Below are positions 11,508 to 14,002 of a stretch of 14,002 nt of DNA, piece after piece. The stretch comes from Candidatus Pacearchaeota archaeon (GTDB taxonomy: Archaea; Nanoarchaeota; Nanoarchaeia; Pacearchaeales; GW2011-AR1): assembly GCA_023228245.1 (NCBI GenBank), contig JALOBN010000058.1, positions 1-14,002 on the forward strand, written 5' to 3'. The translations under genes and the position numbers were made by a program. Each line of letters opens with the position of its first letter. Positions within the stretch are counted from its first letter, which is position 1. The notes beneath the pieces were generated by a model. It saw only the letters and a program-made list of their open reading frames with translations. It searched no databases and was not told the DNA's origin.

Positions 11508-12908
11508 ATGGTAATCACGAGTTTAGCCGCATTTGAGGCAGGAGCACCCTGGCCTATTCCCTCGGAACAGGCGAGGATGGATCGATACGCAAAGAACGCA
11601 TTGCTCTATGATGGCAAGCACGGGCAGGTATGGCCTGATCTTAACCCATTTGGGATTAATCACTCTGCTAAAGAAAGCTCCTTCAATGTGGAAGATTACA
11701 TTGACCGGAATTACGTAGAGATGACCATCAATTTCTACAAGAGAGCCACCACAGTCTTTGCTGATCTCCTTTGCGGTGAGCCCTTCCAGGTCACAGCCGA
11801 TAAACAAGAAGCCGCTGACAGGCTGATAGCCGATAACGCCTTGGTCCTAAAGGCCCATGAGATAGCGATGTCCATGGTGCGGAACGGCACGGGCATATTC
11901 AAGGCCCGGTTTGATAAAAGAGGTTACATAGATGTTATCAATCCGAGAATCTGGTTTCCGGTGGTGTCACCCGATAGCACTGAGTTTGTGGCTCACGTTT
12001 TGGCTTGGTCCTTCAAGGAAGGATCGGAGGAGTTCGTTCGTGCTGAGATCCATGAGAAAGGCACTATCACAAATAAGCTCTTCCTGGTCGAAGGTGGCAA
12101 ACTCAAAGATGCTCTTCTAACGAGATTTGAGCGCTACTCCAAAATCCCCCCAGTTATCAAGACAGGCGTAGATGGCTTCCTGGTCGTGCCGGTGCAGAAC
12201 CTCTTAGGCTCTGATGGTGTTTACGGCATGGATGATTACAGCGATATGAACGACTTGGTTAAGGAGCTGGAGAAGAGGCTTATCCAGAACTCCAGAGTGC
12301 TAACCAAACATGCCGATCCTTCTATCTCTGGTCCTGCATCCAAGATAGACGTTGACCCATACTCAGGAGAGGCCGTGGTGGTAGGTGGCGGGCAGTATTA
12401 TGGCTACAATCAGGGCGAGCCACAGCCCGCTTATATGGTCTGGAATGCCCAACTTCCCGCTGTCTTCCAACAGATCGACCAGATAATAGAACGGCTCTAT
12501 ATGGTCTCTGAGCTATCCCCCGCTGCTCTCGGAGAGCTGAAGCAGGGTCTTGCAGAGAGCGGCTCAGCCTTGAAGCGGTTAATGATGGCTACCTTAGCAA
12601 AGGTCAATCGGCTGAGGCTGAGGCTTGATCCTGGCACAAGGGAGATCCTGAGAGTGACAGCCGCCCTTGAAGTCTTAGGCCGTGGTGCAGGTGCGGCCCA
12701 ACTTGGCAATATCCGCATTAAATGGCAAGATGGCCTGCCACGCGACGAAAAAGAGGAGACCCTTCTTGAAGTCGAAAAGAAGAAGGTAGGTCTTACCACA
12801 GTAACCAGCTCTCTGAAGAGATTGGAGCCTGAGATGGATGACGCCGCCAGGCAGGTAGAAGCTGCATCCATCCTGAAGGAGAATCCGCCTAAACAGTGGC
12901 CTTATTGA
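11508..12908 (+). CDS. Portal protein (SPP1 gp6-like)
   Basis: This 466-aa protein should form the dodecameric ring through which DNA enters. Hallmarks are an early W-P-x-L-N-P segment and N-Y-V-E-M-T-I-N-F-Y-K-R-A-T-T-V-F-A-D-L-L-C-G-E-P-F near residues 68-93. The clip region follows, then D-Y-S-D-M-N-D-L-V-K-E-L-E-K-R-L-I-Q-N-S-R-V-L around 243-265, and a long helix with L-S-P-A-A-L-G-E-L-K-Q-G-L-A-E-S-G-S-A-L-K around 335-356, typical of the SPP1 gp6-type family. Length is normal. A GGTGG ribosome site lies six bases before the ATG. It ends the terminase operon, followed by a terminator hairpin rather than the MuF gene usually found next. Confidence 0.9.
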   Translation: MVITSLAAFEAGAPWPIPSEQARMDRYAKNALLYDGKHGQVWPDLNPFGINHSAKESSFNVEDYIDRNYVEMTINFYKRATTVFADLLCGEPFQVTADKQEAADRLIADNALVLKAHEIAMSMVRNGTGIFKARFDKRGYIDVINPRIWFPVVSPDSTEFVAHVLAWSFKEGSEEFVRAEIHEKGTITNKLFLVEGGKLKDALLTRFERYSKIPPVIKTGVDGFLVVPVQNLLGSDGVYGMDDYSDMNDLVKELEKRLIQNSRVLTKHADPSISGPASKIDVDPYSGEAVVVGGGQYYGYNQGEPQPAYMVWNAQLPAVFQQIDQIIERLYMVSELSPAALGELKQGLAESGSALKRLMMATLAKVNRLRLRLDPGTREILRVTAALEVLGRGAGAAQLGNIRIKWQDGLPRDEKEETLLEVEKKKVGLTTVTSSLKRLEPEMDDAARQVEAASILKENPPKQWPY

Positions 12909-12911
12909 AGT

Positions 12912-12948
12912 AGGGGCGTGTAACTTGGAAGAACTGCCCCTCTTTTCT
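12912..12948 (+). terminator. Terminator-like hairpin after the portal gene
   Basis: AGGGGC (12912-12917) pairs with GCCCCT (12936-12941) across an 18-base loop and is followed by CTTTTCTC. It lies just after the portal stop and separates the terminase-portal operon from the scaffold-capsid operon. Confidence 0.5.
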
Positions 12949-12983
12949 CAGCCCATTTGCTTAACCAGAAGCCGCCAAATATT

Positions 12984-13069
12984 TTTATAAATACCTTTCC
13001 AGCTCGATAAGTATGGGTGTGGGCGATGGAAAAGGCCCTTACAAATTCCGCTACCAGTGGCAGGATTGA
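12984..13069 (+). promoter_or_regulatory. TATA promoter with an 18-codon leaderless ORF
   Basis: TTTATAAATA (12984-12993) lies 19 bases before an ATG at 13013 that opens an 18-codon frame (M-G-V-G-D-G-K-G-P-Y-K-F...) ending TGA at 13067-13069. Spacing fits a leaderless transcript. Past the stop, the same frame reads on for about 19 codons, so this may be the remnant of a longer gene, a micropeptide, or an RNA. The wider gap 12909-13408 contains no other convincing gene. Confidence 0.4.
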
Positions 13070-13173
13070 CCGTTATCAGGCACCGCACAAGTGTACTTGA
13101 TCGCTATTCCTATACTCTTTGTTTTCTGACTTTGCCAGAAGTGGATTTAGGCCGATTTGACCAGGCCGTGAAG

Positions 13174-13197
13174 GTTGTATAATTCAGTATATACAAC
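13174..13197. repeat. 8-bp inverted repeat, candidate operator
   Basis: GTTGTATA (13174-13181) and TATACAAC (13190-13197) are perfect arms around eight bases, about 60 bp upstream of the scaffold-operon TATA box. Position fits a regulator site for capsid-gene control. Confidence 0.45.
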
Positions 13198-13255
13198 TCT
13201 CTATACACTGCCTTATTAGGATAATACTTGCTGTAGTTTGCCCTTTAAGGATAAT

Positions 13256-13264
13256 TTTATATAT
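13256..13264 (+). promoter_or_regulatory. Promoter of the scaffold-capsid operon
   Basis: TTTATATAT predicts a start near 13285 and thus a leader of about 124 bases. TTTGCCCTTTAA lies just upstream (from 13237), shared in form with the terminase promoter. Confidence 0.5.
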
Positions 13265-13305
13265 TAAGCGGTGTATTGTCAATATATCCCCAGCACCGGG
13301 ACAAC

Positions 13306-13402
13306 GGGTATACCCATGCCCGCCTCCAAAGGGGGATCTCATCTCCTTGCCCCCTTCCCGGCCCTGGTGACAGGTTCACGAAATCCTCTTAAAATTTCGG
13401 GG
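13306..13402 (+). promoter_or_regulatory. Structured 5' leader of the scaffold-capsid operon
   Basis: The leader contains the perfect palindrome GGGTATACCC (13306-13315). It also has a seven-base stem, AAGGGGG (13329-13335) with CCCCCTT (13350-13356), and a stem CGAAAT (13379-13384) with ATTTCG (13394-13399) directly abutting the GGGG ribosome site (13399-13402). The last could limit translation of the scaffold. No known riboswitch class is recognised; a packaging signal is also possible. Confidence 0.4.
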
Positions 13403-13408
13403 TACATT

Positions 13409-13876
13409 ATGCCAGACGATGACAAGAAATTCACTCAGGCCGATGTGGACAGGATTGTAGGAGAAAGACTCTCCAGAGAGAAGGCAACCCATGGAGATAA
13501 CGAGGTCCTAAAAGCCGAAAATGCGACCTTGAAAGCCTCTTTAGCATCCGAGCAAACCGCACGCATTGGCCTTGAAGGTAAGATAGCCACTTCGGAAGGG
13601 ACCGCCCTTAAGGCGAAGATCGCCAAAGAGGAGAAGCTTCCAGAAGGATTAATCCCACTCATCACGGGCAAAACTGAGGAAGAAATCAGAGCGAATATGA
13701 AGATCATGGCTTCTGCCTTAGGACCAGGCCCGGCAATTGGAGGCGAGACAACCCCGCCTACTCCTGCCCCAACGCGCTTCACAAGGGCGCAGATTGACAA
13801 GATGGCACCGGAGGACATTGAAAAGAACTGGAAAACCATTGAGGCCCAAATGGCTGATGGTTCTCTAAACCGGTGA
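13409..13876 (+). CDS. Capsid scaffold protein (GP20/DUF4355-like)
   Basis: This 155-aa protein begins M-P-D-D-D-K-K-F-T-Q-A-D-V-D-R-I-V-G-E-R-L-S-R-E, the typical opening of scaffold proteins of this group. A coiled-coil stretch follows (about 30-65), with L-K-A-x-x-A repeats, then a helical section with a Pro-rich linker (near 120-128) and a short charged C-terminus that normally contacts the coat. It lies immediately before the capsid gene, as expected. I choose ATG 13409 over the in-frame GTG at 13271, because the extra 46 residues look like leader RNA and the GGGG site fits 13409. No prohead protease is encoded nearby, so the scaffold may leave the head without cleavage. Confidence 0.85.
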   Translation: MPDDDKKFTQADVDRIVGERLSREKATHGDNEVLKAENATLKASLASEQTARIGLEGKIATSEGTALKAKIAKEEKLPEGLIPLITGKTEEEIRANMKIMASALGPGPAIGGETTPPTPAPTRFTRAQIDKMAPEDIEKNWKTIEAQMADGSLNR

Positions 13877-14002
13877 TTCGATGACAATAAACAACTTTAT
13901 CCCAACTATATGGAGCGCAAAGCTCCTGGCGAGCTTGAAGAAAGACCAGGTCTTTACCCAGGCCGGTGTCATGAATAGGGACTACACGGGCGAGCTTAGC
14001 GG
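13855..14002. repeat. Terminal direct repeat, right copy
   Basis: Matches 1-148 at 146 of 148 positions. It contains the scaffold stop, the inter-gene spacer and the first 122 bases of the capsid gene. Confidence 0.9.
13881..14002 (+). CDS. Major capsid protein, 5' end (second, partial copy)
   Basis: The first 40 codons of the capsid gene are repeated at the right edge because the contig overlaps itself. Codon 39 is CTT (Leu) here and ATT (Ile) in the left copy. Not a second gene. Confidence 0.85.
   Translation, partial: MTINNFIPTIWSAKLLASLKKDQVFTQAGVMNRDYTGELS

Noticed and set aside
13271..13408. In-frame GTG extension of the scaffold by 46 residues
   Set aside because: The extension overlaps promoter/leader hairpins and has no scaffold-like character; the ATG at 13409 has a ribosome site and the family's typical opening residues.
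13881..14002. A second capsid gene
   Set aside because: It is the same gene seen again through the terminal overlap.

Overview
The window reads as a small, essentially complete archaeal virus-like replicon. Bases 1-148 recur as 13855-14002 (146/148 identical), so it looks circular or terminally redundant with a unit of about 13,854 bp. An archaeal host is indicated by TATA boxes 20-25 bp upstream of several start codons (leaderless transcripts), an archaeal-style AbrB-fold regulator, ribbon-helix-helix (RHH) and winged-helix regulators, and exported proteins rich in N-X-S/T sequons. The protein style suggests a methanogen of the Methanosarcinales/Methanotrichales type, but that is only an impression.

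On the circle, one half is a head and packaging module, all on the + strand: small terminase, large terminase, HNH protein and portal (9658-12908); a 500-bp gap with promoters and a structured leader; then scaffold (13409-13876), major capsid protein (27-923), a decoration-like protein carrying a signal peptide, a DnaT-like head-tail adaptor, an unknown 194-aa protein, and a MuF minor head protein ending at a hairpin terminator (3341-3368).

The other half (3423-9117) is AT-richer accessory DNA: two overlapping membrane-protein ORFs, an RHH/coiled-coil protein with iterated DNA sites, two unknown proteins, two reverse-strand regulators (winged helix and AbrB), a SWIM zinc-finger protein, a secreted protein, and a small RHH gene overlapping a winged-helix gene. 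The 540-bp non-coding region 9118-9657 is dense in direct and inverted repeats; it carries the terminase-operon promoter and is the best candidate replication origin or control region.

No tail tube, tape measure, baseplate, tail fibre, integrase, recognisable replication protein, prohead protease or lysis enzyme is visible. A nearly closed genome encoding capsid and packaging but no tail resembles the capsid-forming phage satellites (cf-PICIs) of bacteria. It could be an archaeal capsid-forming satellite, a tailless or very short-tailed HK97-fold virus, or less likely an incomplete genome. That is the main point of interest.
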